Assembly: GCA_036971475.1 (NCBI GenBank) | Contig: JBAIZL010000002.1 | Coordinates: forward strand, 172,267,024 to 172,331,023 | Direction: 5' to 3' | DNA: 64,000 nt | From: Prosapia bicincta | Taxonomy: Eukaryota > Arthropoda > Insecta > Hemiptera > Cercopidae | Shown here: piece after piece, positions 27,516-38,671 of the stretch | Position numbering within the stretch: the first letter of the stretch is position 1 | How the letters are laid out: the number at the start of each line of letters is the position of its first letter | Notes under the pieces: model-generated | Seen by the model: only the letters and a program-made list of their open reading frames with translations | The model's database searches: none | What the model was told of the DNA's origin: nothing | Program-made: the position numbers and the translations under genes

Positions 27516-27830
27516 CGTAACCGTGCACTTGGCCTTGAGAGTTCGCAGTAGGCGCGACGGTAGGTGGAGGGTTAGTATGAATACTTTACTACAAACATGA
27601 TAAGGACTGTTGAATCACTGACCTCCATGAGACGGTCGATATTAAATTAATTCGATGATAAATTAGCTTCGGTATGAAATAACAAGCATTTTTGAAATAT
27701 GTGTAGACATATTGGATGCAGATGCTGTAGATGTAGGCCTATAGAACATTCTGAATATGTAACATGTTTTAAGAAGTGGTAGTACACGAGAAGTCTCTTG
27801 AGGCCTCTCAAGGCCAAGTGCACGGTTACG
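27516..27830. repeat. perfect 26-bp inverted repeat, ~263-bp spacer
   Basis: The left arm at 27516-27541 (cgtaaccgtgcacttggcct, then tgagag) is the exact reverse complement of 27805-27830. The similarity fades on both sides. The arms could be the terminal repeats of a small non-autonomous DNA element, or two copies of one dispersed repeat in opposite orientation. No convincing target-site duplication was found, so the element type is left open. A frame of 99 codons on the minus strand (27647-27946) covers part of the spacer and has no known domain. Confidence 0.6.
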
Positions 27831-28436
27831 CGGTTCACACTAAAGCTTTTAGGAGAGCAACAGCGTGTCGAGACCTTAAGATTAAAATAAAAATCGAAGC
27901 ACTCGAGGGAATATAACGATGATGAAAATAGTTCCACAAAAAACATTGTTTACAAAGAAATACTATTGGGATTCCAACATATAACGTATTGGTATTTAAA
28001 TCACATTATTTTTATAATATTTAAAGTATTTAGCACTGAGTATTTCATTTGCTTTGATTTTAATTATAAGAAGCAGTAATTGCTGCTACAGCTCCTAGTT
28101 AAAAGAAATGTTGTAGGATTGGGAAAATTGAAGAATAAAATCATTAAATATTTTTGTTATGATAAACAATTCATTCTTTTAAAAAATAAATATACATGGG
28201 GAGGGGATGAATAAAATATATGGTTCTGGGGAGGGGGAGGAATTACTGAATTTATTTCTGGGGGGGGGAGGTGTCATGCACGTAAAAAATCGGAATAAAT
28301 ATATAGACTATCAATAAATTAAATTCATTGTACAATAGTAAGATCTATTGAAATACAGTAGGCCTATACATGAAAAATTTTTTAAATGATACATAATATT
28401 GAAAAGTAATATTTCAACCTAAAAATAGGCCTATGT
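27831..28436. other. AT-rich spacer with G-run cluster
   Basis: About 600 bases without a gene. Three G-rich stretches lie at 28196-28271 (tggggagggga, tggggagggggaggaa, tgggggggggagg), spaced about 35 bases apart in AT-rich DNA, and could form quadruplexes. The motif taggcctat, which is also in the adjacent 65-bp array, appears here singly near 28370. Confidence 0.55.
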
Positions 28437-29155
28437 GACACCGAACGTAACATGGCCTACGAAATCATTTATTGCCACTTAATTAAAGAATAGGCCTATG
28501 TGACACCGAACGTAACATGACCTGCGAAATCATTTATTGCCACTTAATTAAAGAATATGCCTATGTGACACCGAACGTAACATGACCTACGAAATGATTT
28601 ATTGCCACTTAATTAAAGAATAGGCCTATGTGACACCGAACGTAACATGACCTACGAAATGATTTATTGCCACTTAATTAAAGAATAGACCTATGTGACA
28701 CCGAACGTAACATGACCTACGAAATGATTTATTGCCACTTAATTAAAGAATAGGCCTATGTGACACCGAACATAACATGACCTACGAAATGATTTATTGC
28801 CACTTAATTAAAGAATAGGCCTATGTGACACGGAACGTAACATGACCTACGAAATGATTTATTGCCACTTAAACTAAAGAATAGGCCTATGTGACACCGA
28901 ACGTAACATGACCTACAAAATTATTTATTGCCACATAATTAAAGAATAGACCTATGTGACACCGAACGTAACATGACCTACGAAATCATTTATTGCCACA
29001 TAATTAAAGAATAGACCTATGTAACACCGAACGTAACATGACCTACTAAATCATTTATTGCCACATAATTAAAGAATAGACCTATGTAACACCGAACGTA
29101 ACATGACCTACTAAATCATTTATTGCCCTCTTAATTTAATTAAAGAATAGGCCTA
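28437..29155. repeat. 65-bp tandem repeat (array E), ~11 copies
   Basis: The 65-bp unit reads aggcctatgtgacaccgaac, gtaacatgacctacgaaatg, then atttattgccacttaattaa and agaat. Eleven copies run from 28437 to 29155, with the most uniform units in the centre. The last unit carries an extra aattta before it passes into unique sequence. Variants (cacttaatt or cacataatt; aggcct or agacct) are clustered, with the cacataatt type confined to the right third. Confidence 0.95.
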
Positions 29156-30343
29156 CTGTGTTTCGGCATATTTTAGGAAATGGCATTTGAAAATGATCCC
29201 AGCAGTTTATGACTTGTAAACTATTTATTTATTTATTTATTACTATTAAGGTTTGAAGAATACATTTATTTATTTACTGCAAATTCTTTATACATATTTT
29301 AGCCCTGTTTCATAACATTGCAAGATATATTTAAAAATGATACATTCTAAAATTTAAATTTATAAGTAGGCCTATACATTTATGCTATCAAATAACATTG
29401 TTTCGTTTTGTATAGTATATACTTTATACCTCTTCTATGGGTCATTTGAATATACATTAAATAATCAATAAACATTTTAATATTAAAGGTTCTTACCGAC
29501 ATTTTAATAGTTCTAAGGGTATATTTTCTAAATACAATTATTTAGGTTACACCTGTGTCGATATTCCACGATGCAATTGGGTTTTTATATAAAGGTCTTT
29601 TATCAAAACTTCTGCGATAATATTTCTGCCGAATAAATCCTACAGAGCAAGACATTTCGATAAACAGGATGCCTCATATTTATAGAGGACCGCCCTTGTT
29701 ATCGAGGTCCAATCTGTTTGCTGGCAGCAGATTAACCGTGTCATCACCTTCTCTGCCTCAGAGCTCCTCTCTGCCACGTTAGTGTAGGCTATTCGATACA
29801 TAGCCTACAACTGATAAAATCAGTTCTTGTATGAAATCGTACGTTAACACAATTTAATCACCTTTTCGGTGTTTCTGAATATATTGGAAAATGCATTTAA
29901 AATTTATTTTAACGTAACTTCCAAATAACCTCTAATTAGCATTCCGACATGAGTGGCTTTCGACGTCTTCAGGACAATATTGAGAAATGATAAGGAACGT
30001 ATCTGAAAAGATGCGTCATATTTCTACATAGCAAAGTGCTAGGCGACGATACACTTTCTTATTATACCAAGGTTGTTATATAAGAGGACCAAATATGCGA
30101 CTGCTAATCCAGTTAAGCCAAAGCTGAGTTCAGAATGTACATGCTACCATTAGACTATTAGTTTGATGCTAATTTCGGGATAAAACGTCAACTAAGCGGT
30201 GTTCTATACAATATTTTATTTTGCATACCTTTATAATCTATATAAATATATGTTGTTTTTACAAATGTATATAGTTTTTATTTTGATTTAGTAATTTTAT
30301 GGCTATTATAATTATTTTATCTTCGATGGATAGGAGTGGAATT
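29156..30343. other. AT-rich unique spacer, no gene seen
   Basis: About 1.2 kb, strongly AT-rich, with a short (attt)n tract near 29222-29250. No open frame of note, no transposon end and no RNA gene is recognised. Confidence 0.65.
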
Positions 30344-32970
30344 CATGTTAGGATAATAAAGCCCTTGGTAAAATATGTGGGGATAATAGAAGTTCCTGCT
30401 AGATAATGCAGCCGTAAGGCCCCTTGGTAGAAGATGTAGAGATAATTAGCTCCTGGTAGATGATATGGGGATAATAGACCCCTGGTAGTAGATTTAGAGA
30501 TGATTAGCTACCTGGTAGATGATATGGGGATCATAGACACCTGGTAGAACATGTAGAGATAATTAGCTATCTGGTAGATGATATGGGGATAATAGACCCC
30601 TGGTAGTAGATTTAGAGATGATTAGCTACCTGGTAGATGATATGGGGATCATAGACACCTGGTAGAACATGTAGAGATAATTAGCTACCTGGTAGATGAT
30701 ATGGGGATAATAGACCCCTGGTAGTAGATTTAGAGATGATTAGCTACCTGGTAGATGATATGGGGATCATAGACACCTGGTAGAACATCTAGAGATAATT
30801 AGCTACCTGGTAGATGATATGGGGATCATAGACACCTGGTAGAACATGTAGAGATAATTAGCTACCTGGTAGATGATATGGGGATAATAGACCCCTGGTA
30901 GTAGATTTAGAGATGATTAGCTACCTGGTAGATGATATGGGGATCATAGACACCTGGTAGAACATGTAGAGATAATTAGCTACCTGGTAGATGATATGGG
31001 GATCATAGACACCTGGTAGAACATGTAGAGATAATTAGCTACCTGGTAGATGATATGGGGATAATAGAGCCCTGGTACAAGATATGGGAATAAAAGAAGT
31101 CCATACTATATAATGCAGGCGTAAGGAACCCCTGGTAGTTAACGTGGGAATAATAAAAATATCTGCTAGATAATGCAGACTTAAGTACCCCCTGGTAAAT
31201 GATGTGGTTATAATAAGAATCTCTGATAGATAATGAAGGCGTAAGGAACCCCTGGTAGTCAACGTGGGAATAATAAAAATATCTGCTAGATAATGCAGAC
31301 TTAAGTACCCCCTGGTAAATGATGTGGTTATAATAAGAATCTCTGCTAGATAATGAAGGCGTAAGGAACCCCTAGTAGTTAACGTGGGAATAATAAAAAT
31401 ATCTGCTAGATAATGCAGACTTAAGTACCCCCTGGTAAATGATGTGGTTATAATAAGAATCTCTGCTAGATAATGAAGGCGTAAGGAACCCCTGGTAGTT
31501 AACGTGGGAATAATAAAAATATCTGCTAGATAATGCAGACTTAAGTACCCCCTGGTAAATGATGTGGTTATAATAAGAATCTCTGCTAGATAATGAAGGT
31601 GTAAGGAACCCCTGGTAAATGATGTGGCTATAATAAGAATCTATGCTAGATAATGAAGGTGTAAGGAACCCCTGGTAGTTGATGTGGGGATAATAAAAAT
31701 CTGTGGTAGATTATGCAGACTTAAGTACCCCCTGGTAAATGATGTGGGGATAATAAAAATCTGTGGTAGATTATGCAGGAGTTAGAAACCCCTAATAGTT
31801 GACGTGGGAATAATAAAAATCTCTGCTAGATAATGCAGCCGAAAGGAACCCCTGGTAAATGATAAGGGGATTATAAAAATCTCTACTAGATAATGCAGGT
31901 GTAAGGAACCCCTTATAATAGACGTGGGGATAATATAAATCTCTGCTAGTAAATGCAGGCGTATCAGACTCTTGTTAAATGATGTGGGAAAAATAAACCT
32001 TTGGTAGGTGACGTGGGGATAACAAAGGCCCTTAGTAGAAGATGTAGGATATGAAACCCCTGATGGATGATGTGGGGATGATAAAAGACCATGGTAGATA
32101 ATGTAGGCGTAGGAAACCCCTGCTATATGATGTAAGTATAATAAACCTCCTGGTAAATGATGTAGGCGTAGAAAAACTCCTGGTAGGTAAGTATAATAAA
32201 CCCCCTGGTAAATGATGTAGGCGTAAAAAAATTCCTGGTAGATGATGTATAGAAAATTAAACACCTGTTAGATGATGTGGGGATAATTAAATTTCCTGGT
32301 AGATGGTGGGTGATAATAAAAACCACTGGTACATAATGTAGGCATAACGAAACCCCTGGTAGACGACGTGGGAATAGTAAAACTCGTTGTAGATGATGTA
32401 GGCATAACGAAACTTCTGGTAGACGACGTGGGAATATTAAAACCCCTGGTAGATGATGTAGGCATAACGAAACCCCTGGTAGATAATGTAGGCATAACGA
32501 AACCCCAGGTAGATAATGTAGGTATAACGAAACCCCAGGTAGATGATGTAGGAATAGTAAATCCTGGTAGATAATGTAGTCATAACGAAACCTCTGGTAG
32601 ACGACGTTAGAATAATAAAACCCCTGGTAGATAATGTAGGTACAACGAAACCCCTGGTAGATGATGTAGGGATAATTAAATTTCCTGGTAGATGGTGGGG
32701 GATAATAAAAACTCCATGTAGATAATGTAGGCATAACGAAACCCTTGGTAGACGATGTGGGAATAGTAAATCCTGGGAATGTAGGCAATACGAAACCCCT
32801 GGTAGACGACTTGGGAATAGTAAAACCTTTAGTAGATAATGTTGGCATAACGAAACCCCTGGTAGACGACTTGGGAATAGTAAAACCCCTGGTAGATAAT
32901 GTAGGCATAACAAAACCCCTGGTAAACGACGTGGAATATTAAAACCTCTGGTAGATAATGTTAGCGACCA
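30344..32970. repeat. hierarchical ~30-bp minisatellite (array F) with 118-, 120- and 60-bp higher-order zones
   Basis: All parts derive from a ~30-bp unit of the form cctggtagatgatgtgggga-taataaaac. Three zones differ in higher-order organisation. From about 30400 to 31080 the repeat is 118 bp, made of four alternating monomers (gatatggggataatagac, gatttagagatgattag, gatatggggatcatagac, catgtagagataattag). From about 31120 to 31700 it is 120 bp, with almost identical copies. From about 31700 to 32970 the monomers alternate roughly every 60 bp and are more diverged. On the minus strand 30- and 60-bp periods keep frames open (up to 261 codons, repeating the motif STRGF), which I treat as artefact. 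A stray degenerate monomer sits at about 33025-33058. Confidence 0.93.
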
Positions 32971-33434
32971 CCAGTTGAACGGTTTTGGAAGAAGGGTAAA
33001 CACGACTAGATAATTTTAACTAGGAGGTCTAATGTATAATAAACCTTTGGTAGTAGGACATTCACGGGCTTGAAACATACCTGCTTGCAAACGGGTTGAT
33101 GAAAGGTGCCTACCTTATAATTTATACTTGTCAGCACAGCTGAATATTTAATGTTGGAATCTGTTTAAGTTATATAAACGCATGGGAACGTCGACAGATA
33201 TTTGCGATTATTGTGCTCTTGGCACGAACCAGTTGCGTGATCGTTGAAACAGACAACAGCGACAACAGTACAATGACGATGCCTTGACGATAGCCCGCTT
33301 TGTACTTCCTAGCGTGGTCGTACGGCAGGTGAAGCTCTTGAGCCGATGAAAGTGATACCTTCATTGAGGGACGTCTCTCACAGTGCTTTTCTTCCTTTCC
33401 GGGTTCAAGTCACTTTACTCTAAGAAAGACGACA
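32971..33434. other. unique spacer, no gene supported
   Basis: About 460 bases. A 64-codon minus-strand frame at 33170-33364 has a hydrophobic centre but no domain, splice context or start context that would support a gene. Confidence 0.5.
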
Positions 33435-33442
33435 GTATGAAC

Positions 33443-33611
33443 CAGAGTTGTCCAACTTAAAACGTTGTGGGAGCCGAAACTCTATCTCAGAACAAAACCG
33501 CGGCCCACACTGAGAAATCTATTTCGAGTTAACTAACTACTACTTTATAAGTTTGACAAACTATTGGCGGCTGCGTAGAACACCCGGTTGGCCGCCAGTT
33601 GGACAACCCTG
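33443..33611. mobile_element. hAT-type MITE, 169 bp, with 8-bp target-site duplication
   Basis: The element starts cagagttgtccaact and ends agttggacaaccctg, so the 15-base termini are inverted repeats with one mismatch. Terminal CAG...CTG and an 8-bp target-site duplication are the known signature of hAT transposons. Here gtatgaac (33435-33442) and gtataaac (33612-33619) flank the element and match at seven of eight bases. The interior is too short to encode a transposase, so it would have moved in trans. It carries a short GC-rich subterminal part (ccgcggccc and ggccgcc). Confidence 0.8.
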
Positions 33612-33619
33612 GTATAAAC

Positions 33620-34663
33620 TAAGCTGATTCTCGGATCATCTAAATGCAAAATTTTTCTTGTAAGTGTGAACGTCTTAGGGTGAACTTTAAATGGGGAGTA
33701 TCCGTCGTCATTACACATGGAGCGTAAATATCTTTGTACGTAGTAGGTTGTCTCTTATGATTTTATGCATTGAAACAGTTTACCAAAAAAAGTCGACGTT
33801 TTAGGAATGTTTCCAATAACAAATGTATAACATTCAACTTAATTTCAAACGAAATTCTGTTAAAGCATTCTTGATGAAATACAAGAAGAATTCTTCTTCG
33901 AAGAACGGCTAACACACGTAGTGACGCCGAGGGAGAGTGGGTCTGATACATGACTCTGCGCAAGTGATACAGCGGGTTGTAGTTCTGTCTTTTCCAATCC
34001 TCTTTAGGACTCCTGGCTAGTCGCTTTAAAACTACATAGTTGAATAATGAGAATTGAAAAGGAACCATAAAAATGAAGGACGTATTTTGCATCAACCTCT
34101 ACACAATAGAATGATTTCGAGCACCATACTTGCCCCATGTAGAAACCAAGGCGCAATTAATACACACAGGACGCGAGGCGTTGCGTTACACTTAATCATA
34201 TAGGCTAAGGAACAGTTCCAAGATAATCTGTCAAGGACGCCAGTAGGCGCGCAGCGTATGCTAATGCCGGGTCGGAGACAATGGACAATGGATTGGAAAG
34301 AGATGCTATGACATTTGGGGGTTAGGTGTGTTCGAGCAAAGAGAGGCCGTCAAGTATCTGGCTAGAATAGGCCTTGTGGCATTTTGTTCATGTTTGGATT
34401 CTCTCGACATTATAAGTAAGGAGACTTCGGGTGCTAGAAATCTAATTTCACAAAGCTTTTGGAGAAGCACAGTACACGGTAGTATTATTGTTCTGTTTTG
34501 TGATTCCAAAATGAGCCTAAACTAAATTTGTGTGTAGTTTAAGACAGTCAACGAGTATAGCTAACATTGCCGACATAGGATAAGAAAGGGTTTTGTACAT
34601 AGAAAGAATCAAGGTAAGTGTATCCCTTTGTAGAGAAAGGGGGAGGGCAATCTGCACTCTTAA
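33620..34663. other. unique spacer, no recognised gene
   Basis: About 1 kb. Frames of 110 codons (33763-34095, minus) and about 65 codons (34306-34525, both strands) carry no domain I recognise. No transposon termini or RNA gene are seen. Confidence 0.5.
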
Positions 34664-34905
34664 TGGGAGTGATAAAGTTGCCCGGGGGGATAAAGTTGCC
34701 GGGGAGATAATGTTACCAAGGGTATAAGGTTGCCGGGGGGGATAAGGTTTCCGGGGGATAACGATGCCGGGGAGATAAAGTCGCTGTGGGATGGAGTTGC
34801 CGGGGGGATAATTTTGCCCAGGGGGTGAGTTGCCGGCGGGGATAAAATTACCGGGGGGATAAAGTTGCCGAGGTTGATAAAGTTACCAGTGGTGATGAGT
34901 TTTGT
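34664..34905. repeat. degenerate G-rich minisatellite (array G), 18-20 bp units
   Basis: About 13 imperfect copies of a unit like gataaagttgccgggggg run through this stretch, with the G-run varying from three to seven. Copies are diverged at gataa/ggtataag and gttgcc/gttacc. The regularly spaced G-runs make the plus strand a candidate for long-loop quadruplexes. There is no coding potential. Confidence 0.88.
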
Positions 34906-35654
34906 CTACCGTTTAAACACCAGAACCCCCGTTTTAAATATATTTGAAATGTATATTTAATGAAATACCGTCTTACGTAAGTTAACTATGTTAGCATCGT
35001 CAGAGGTATGACTTCATTGTATTTTCCTGTGTCTCAAGGAAATAATAAATAAGAAAGCAGTAAGTATTACTTTGTAAGTAATCGCACTACGAGAGGAATG
35101 TAGCGAAAGGGCGCTGATCCGGTTGTGTGTCAAATACAAAATGAAACGTGCATAATTCAGAGCTGCCCAAAGCCCAAAGCCCGCGTAACGGTTCCGACGG
35201 TCGCGGCGGGTTAGCGAAGGTCGGCCGACTTGTTTCTACGTATGCACGCGATACGACAGGTTCCGAATCATCCGGCGTACAACTTATCTTAGCGAGTAGT
35301 TCTTTGTTTAAACGTGAAATTATATGACTGAAAAATAAATCCGTTAAGAATGAGCGAAACTGCGTTATCATTGCTCCACTTGTGCTTCATAGGTTCATCT
35401 AGAAAGCACAAACAGTTTTTTGTAAATAATAAATATTAAATGAACCCTACCATAAATGTTGTGGCATTCTTGCCAAATACACAAAATAAATAAATATTTT
35501 TTCAAACCTGTTTTATGTTGCTGGTTTTTTCAACAGATTAAAGTTTTTACCATTTTTTTACAAGTTTTATTCAATGTATTTTTGTATCGCTTCCGCTTAA
35601 ATCCTTGGTAACCCAAGATAAGAAATAAATATTGCGAGTTTTACCAAAAACACA
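34906..35654. other. spacer with a CpG-dense stretch at about 35090-35290
   Basis: Mostly AT-rich sequence, but about 200 bases from 35090 to 35290 are GC-rich and dense in CpG (for example cccgcgtaacggttccgacg and gcacgcgatacgac). A 94-codon minus-strand frame (35087-35371) covers it; I recognise no domain. It could be an old transposon piece or an unmethylated island. No promoter motif can be assigned. Confidence 0.45.
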
Positions 35655-36900
35655 ATGATATAAAATTTCTTAAAAGCAGAAAAAGGTAACTCCATCGTAA
35701 CAATGCACCAACAAGACATCGAGAAGCAAGTAAACAGTTTCATAACGGAAAACAAAATAACCGAACTCCAATCAGACCCCACACCTAAATTTTAAACAAA
35801 AATTAAAAATCTTCTAAATAAATGCACCGAAACCATGAATAGAGAACAAAAGATATTACAAACAAATAAAACCACAAGCCCCACATTAAATGCTTTACTT
35901 AAAATCCACAAAGAAAACACACCCATCCACTAATCATTCACACAGATGTACTATCTACAAAATATGCTCACAGCAAACAATACTCCACATAAACTCACAC
36001 TTGAAATCATCACACTCACCAAACTCATCACATCACAAAACTATTTCACAAACCAACAAAAATTCTACACACAGAAAGATGGCCTCTCAATAGGTTCCCC
36101 CATCTCAGGCATCCTATCAGAAATATTCCTACATAATATCGAATAACAATACATTCTACAGAACAATAATCACACACAAAAATAATTTATTACCATAGAT
36201 ATGTAGATGACATTTTAATATTATACAACGGCAACAAACGACAAATCGAACAACTACACAATTACATTAATACCATACACCAAAACCTCACATTTACTCT
36301 CGAATTAAAAGAGAACAATAAAATAAACTTTCTAGACCTCATAATATACAGGAAACCAGCAACTACCGATATTGTCATACATAATACATCTAACCACCCC
36401 ACACAACACAAACACGCTGCATTTAATCATATGTTACACCGCCTTATCAATGTACCAATGCTACAGAAAGACTACGACGAAGAACTTAATACCATAAAAT
36501 ACATTGCTCAACAAAACGGCTACCAACACACACTCATAGACAACATACTCAGGAAAATTAAACATAAACACCATCAAACGGTCACCCAAACAAACCACAC
36601 AAAAACAACAAATATATATCCCTCATCTACCACAAAAACACACACAAAATAGCCTCCATATTCAAAAAACTCCATTACCAAATACCCTACAAAACAACAA
36701 ACACTTTAAGACAGCACATACAAATGAAAGAAACTGACAAATACAAACTCTCTGGTATTTACAAATTAACTTGTAACGATTGTCCCAACTATTACATCGG
36801 CCAAACCGGCAGGTCATTCTATACACGCTTCGAAGAACACATAGCCCCCAAAAAAAACAAACAAACCCTAAATCCAGCTACGCAAAACACCTAAAAACAC
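35655..36900 (+). mobile_element. decayed Penelope-like element (PLE-1): reverse transcriptase plus GIY-YIG remnants
   Basis: Penelope-like elements encode a reverse transcriptase joined to a C-terminal GIY-YIG endonuclease. In order on the + strand I see: an N-terminal segment with KAEKGNSIV near 35680 and ELQSDPTPKF ending at a stop near 35790; NALLKIHKENTPIH near 35890; LITSQNYFTNQQKFYTQKDG and SIGSPISGILSEIF at about 36020-36130; the catalytic YVDD at 36200-36211; the thumb-like segment with LINVPML and IKYIAQQNGY near 36440-36510; and the endonuclease with SGIYKLTCNDC at 36751 and YYIGQTGR at 36790. A stop follows HNIE near 36143 and several frameshifts separate the blocks. The region between KIHKEN and LITSQN, which should hold the first catalytic aspartate motif, is missing. 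The element is not functional. Confidence 0.85.
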
Positions 36901-36969
36901 CCAACACACACACACACACCGATTTAAATGCTCTACACACAATTCAACAAAATAAAAAACCGACAGCCT

Positions 36970-38510
36970 TTTCTATTATATGACACACAACCAAAACAAC
37001 CCCCATTCCAGAGTCATAAATTCATTCCCGTTAGAGCCTTTACAAATAACCGATGCTGCCAGTAGAGGGTTAGCTTCGTAAAAGGAACGAATGTTTTGAA
37101 ACGCGTCAGCAAGTGAACAATTACGTATTTGTTCAATTATTAATGGCAATAAAGCCATTACTGCATACAAAAGTATATAATACAATCAAACTTTGTAAGT
37201 GCCTCACTCCAGTTGTTACATTTCTAAGTCTATTAAGCTGGAATTATAGACTTGAAGGAATGAGTTTACCTCTTCAAACACCTGACGACGTGCACTAAAG
37301 TGAGTGACTCGCCTTAAATAATTTAATTAAAATACGCGAAATTATCATGTTATAAAAGAGATTTTAACGCCCACTTGGTGTGTAGGTACGAACGCTAGCA
37401 TCGCTATGAGGGATAGGTTAATGTACAGTGGTAATTAGAAATTATGCAAAACTAAATAATAGCAGGCATGGAAGCTTACTTTTATATCAGTTGTAACAAC
37501 TAAGTATTATTATTATTTAATTATTCCTTTGGCATTGTCAGTGACAAGTTGTAATTTAAGTGTACATATCTAGATAGATGGGTTAAACAGAAATTAGTTT
37601 TTCTCTAATTTTAGTATTATGAAACTGAATTAATGATTATATGATGCTAACATCGCATTTCTAAGAACTACTTCATGTGATCAGTTAGTAGTTTTTTTGG
37701 TTTGTTAAAATCATAATTTAGTGTTTTTTTCGCATGTTTTAAATTTATTTGGGTTAATATTTTACAAACCATTTACTTCTTGATGTTTTACGTGATATTC
37801 TCTAGCGCTAAAAATGTTTCTATATTTCTTACATGTTTACTTTATAGCTTGGAAGCAGTTAATCTAACGTTATAACCCAAACAGCTGTTGGCCCGAGTTA
37901 CGGACCAGACGGGTCATCGGAAATTGTGGAACTATGACGATAAACCACTTTAATAAATGAAATATATAAATAACTGCATGCAAGACTTTGTACAGCATCA
38001 ACCACAGAGTCTGAGATACTTGTGGCATCAATAATAACATTCATATCTAAAAACTTATTCAAAATTATAATTTGTTTCATCTGTTGATCTTGAAGTTGTC
38101 CTAATTATGAAATAGACTGTACAGTTTATTAAGTGGGTTATTTATCTATAAATATTCTTTTCATATACCTTTGATTCAAAACTCAAAGCTGTAGCGGAAG
38201 ATGCTGAAATCTGAGAACAGGTGTGGGGATGTTCGAAGGTCAACTGTCCGTCGAGCATTCTTTCACGCAGCCCAACGCTGGCAGTGTTCCCACTACACTA
38301 CATACAATACATTTAATATTGATTGCTAATAATGTATAGTCTGGTTTCAGTTCCATGCAGAATCGTCGGTTCATGGGGTAATGAAGTCACATAGAGTATT
38401 TGTACGTTTATATCTATCGTCAACCCTTTGCGACTGAGATTTCGAAATTCTGAAGAAAATATCAACTATTAAATTGGGCTATAAATAGGTTTTACAACAA
38501 GAACGTTTGT
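36970..38510. other. unique AT-rich sequence, no gene supported
   Basis: About 1.5 kb. Frames of 60-69 codons (36976-37185 and 37898-38080 minus; 37113-37298 plus) show no domains. The first 100 bases may be the 3' tail of the upstream Penelope-like element, but no characteristic terminus could be identified. Confidence 0.5.
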
Positions 38511-38516
38511 CACCTT

Positions 38517-38671
38517 CATTGAGTTCCAGGGCATCAAGGTGTGGTTGGTAATGAGAATGCGGTTGTCCTCGATAAAATGCTGATGTCTGTTCTGCCCTGT
38601 GACTCAGGGACGAAGCTGCTCCCACAAAACCCAAAGCAAGCAAGGGACGTGGCGTCTCTAAGCTTCTGACC
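38517..38671 (+). pseudogene. RNase H fragment of a non-LTR retrotransposon
   Basis: One plus-strand frame reads VPGHQGVVGNENA followed by VVLDKML. This matches the well-known 'WVPGH.GI.GNE.AD.LAK' segment at the end of the RNase H domain in I/Jockey-type non-LTR retrotransposons. The codon before V is TGA (38520-38522), one substitution from the expected TGG tryptophan, and the aspartate expected after NENA is replaced by V. About 50 codons remain open, ending near the TGA at about 38669. No reverse transcriptase or endonuclease is seen upstream, so this is an isolated scrap. Confidence 0.65.

Noticed and set aside
31782..33003. Repetitive frames of up to 261 codons on the minus strand with STRGF repeats
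   Set aside because: Generated by the 30/60-bp minisatellite; overlapping frames read equally well and no domain is present.
33170..33420. tRNA-derived SINE suggested by gggttcaagtc (B-box-like) at about 33402
   Set aside because: The matching A-box is poor at the required distance and no tail or duplication is visible.
35890..36983. Thr/His/Lys-rich frames at 35890-36093 and 36780-36983
   Set aside because: They are out-of-frame shadows of the decayed Penelope-like element, whose true frames carry the recognisable motifs.
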